Shown: one piece after another, positions 56,956-57,454 of the stretch | Layout: the number at the start of each line of letters is the position of its first letter | How positions within the stretch are numbered: the first letter of the stretch is position 1 | NCBI GenBank assembly: GCA_002286715.1 | Contig: NSJX01000068.1 | Coordinates: forward strand, 59,020 to 116,473 | DNA from: Dentipellis sp. KUC8613 | Taxonomy: Eukaryota > Basidiomycota > Agaricomycetes > Russulales > Hericiaceae | DNA length: 57,454 bases | Direction of reading: 5' to 3' | The notes under the pieces: model-generated | Seen by the model: the letters and a program-made list of their open reading frames with translations, nothing else | Database searches by the model: none | What the model was told of the DNA's origin: nothing | Position numbers and translations under genes: made by a program

Positions 56956-57050
56956 CGACACCAGCAGGATTTGAACCTGCGCTCCCAGAGGGAAACAGAT
57001 AGATATTCAATGATTCTAATCTGTCGCCGTAACCACTTGGCTATAGTGCC
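56956..57050 (-). tRNA. tRNA-Ser (AGA), 13-nt intron
   Basis: Minus-strand copy with anticodon AGA. It is identical, intron included, to the plus-strand gene at 42769-42863, 14 kb away. Boxes A and B are intact. Confidence 0.96.
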
Positions 57051-57454
57051 TTGCTGAGAGTCCAACATTTACAATACATGATAGTGTTCAGTCTCGTGCA
57101 TTCTTTACCGGGTTTACCTTTACTGTACACAAGGATGATTGGACATCGTGTTTTGCTCGAGTCGAGTCGAGTCGCCATCGAGTCCGACTCGGAGAAACTC
57201 GCGGAAATTTGAGTCTGGGTGAGTTGACTTCGAGCGAGTCGTCGAGTCGATTTCGTGCCGCCTTTGGTACAAAATCTTATGTCATCACCCTGACATATTT
57301 TCGAAAAATATAACAGGACAAATAGCTATGCTAGCAGAAAGTATCCTAGAGCTACTGAAGTATGCAGAAAAGCTTCACATGTGCATTAGCAACAAAGCAT
57401 AAATCTTGGGATAAGTTGCAGAAGAAACCCCCGAAATCGATGTCACTCGTGAGT
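57051..57454. other. Right edge with CGAGT-rich sequence
   Basis: Between about 57158 and 57260 the word CGAGTC or its complement occurs about nine times in both orientations. The stretch resembles the subterminal part of a transposable element, but no transposase or terminal repeat is inside the window. Confidence 0.35.

Overview
The window looks like a chromosome segment of a filamentous basidiomycete (Agaricomycetes). Genes carry many short GT-AG introns, mostly 47-65 nt. Several families are fungal: an RRT8/LDS-type membrane protein, a HAM1-like protein, a fungal HNH_2 protein and a COMT-like O-methyltransferase. The tRNA genes are eukaryotic, intron-containing tRNA-Ser genes. I cannot name the species from sequence alone.

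Left flank (0.5-12.3 kb): ordinary housekeeping genes, tightly packed. In order: an ISWI chromatin-remodelling ATPase (+), an RRT8/LDS-family membrane protein (-), a peroxiredoxin-like protein (+) whose active site is built from two micro-exons, the chaperonin subunit CCT3 (-) and a tetraspanin (-). From 12.3 to 16 kb genes are sparse: a small intact gene of unknown function and a Fic/Doc-fold gene with a damaged helix.

Centre and right (16-56.6 kb): the region is dominated by one gene family that I do not recognise as a named family. Members are called A, B, C, E, F, G, H and J here, plus at least six broken copies. Where intact they share one plan. Exon 1 is very short (about 8-25 codons, usually MAP or MPP). 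Exon 2 is a large low-complexity exon. A micro-exon of about 20 codons follows, then a final exon with one transmembrane segment and a short basic tail. Intron phases are 1, 2, 2. The low-complexity core differs in every member (Gly-Pro-Ser, Gly-Ser, Ala-Gly, and 42 near-perfect GGGGS units). The larger members keep one or two copies of an alternating beta-strand motif of the type SFSVDFSFTP; B, C and part of A carry a related IDFAEFLSLVGAKPG module ending in Lys-Arg. The interval 33.2-37.0 kb is a graveyard of 3'-end modules of the same family.

Other genes sit inside or beside the array: a COMT-like O-methyltransferase (25.3-27.5 kb) with a stray copy of its last exon at 24.5 kb, an AT-richer HNH_2 nuclease-domain gene (37.4-39.0 kb), a RidA-family deaminase with a 23-C run in an intron (42.0-42.6 kb) and a large HAM1-like protein (46.3-49.3 kb). 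Seven tRNA-Ser genes (AGA x3, CGA x3, TGA x1), all with introns, lie between 42.8 and 57.1 kb beside the serine-rich genes.

All exon joins were made by hand from splice signals and reading frame. No alignment or expression data were available.
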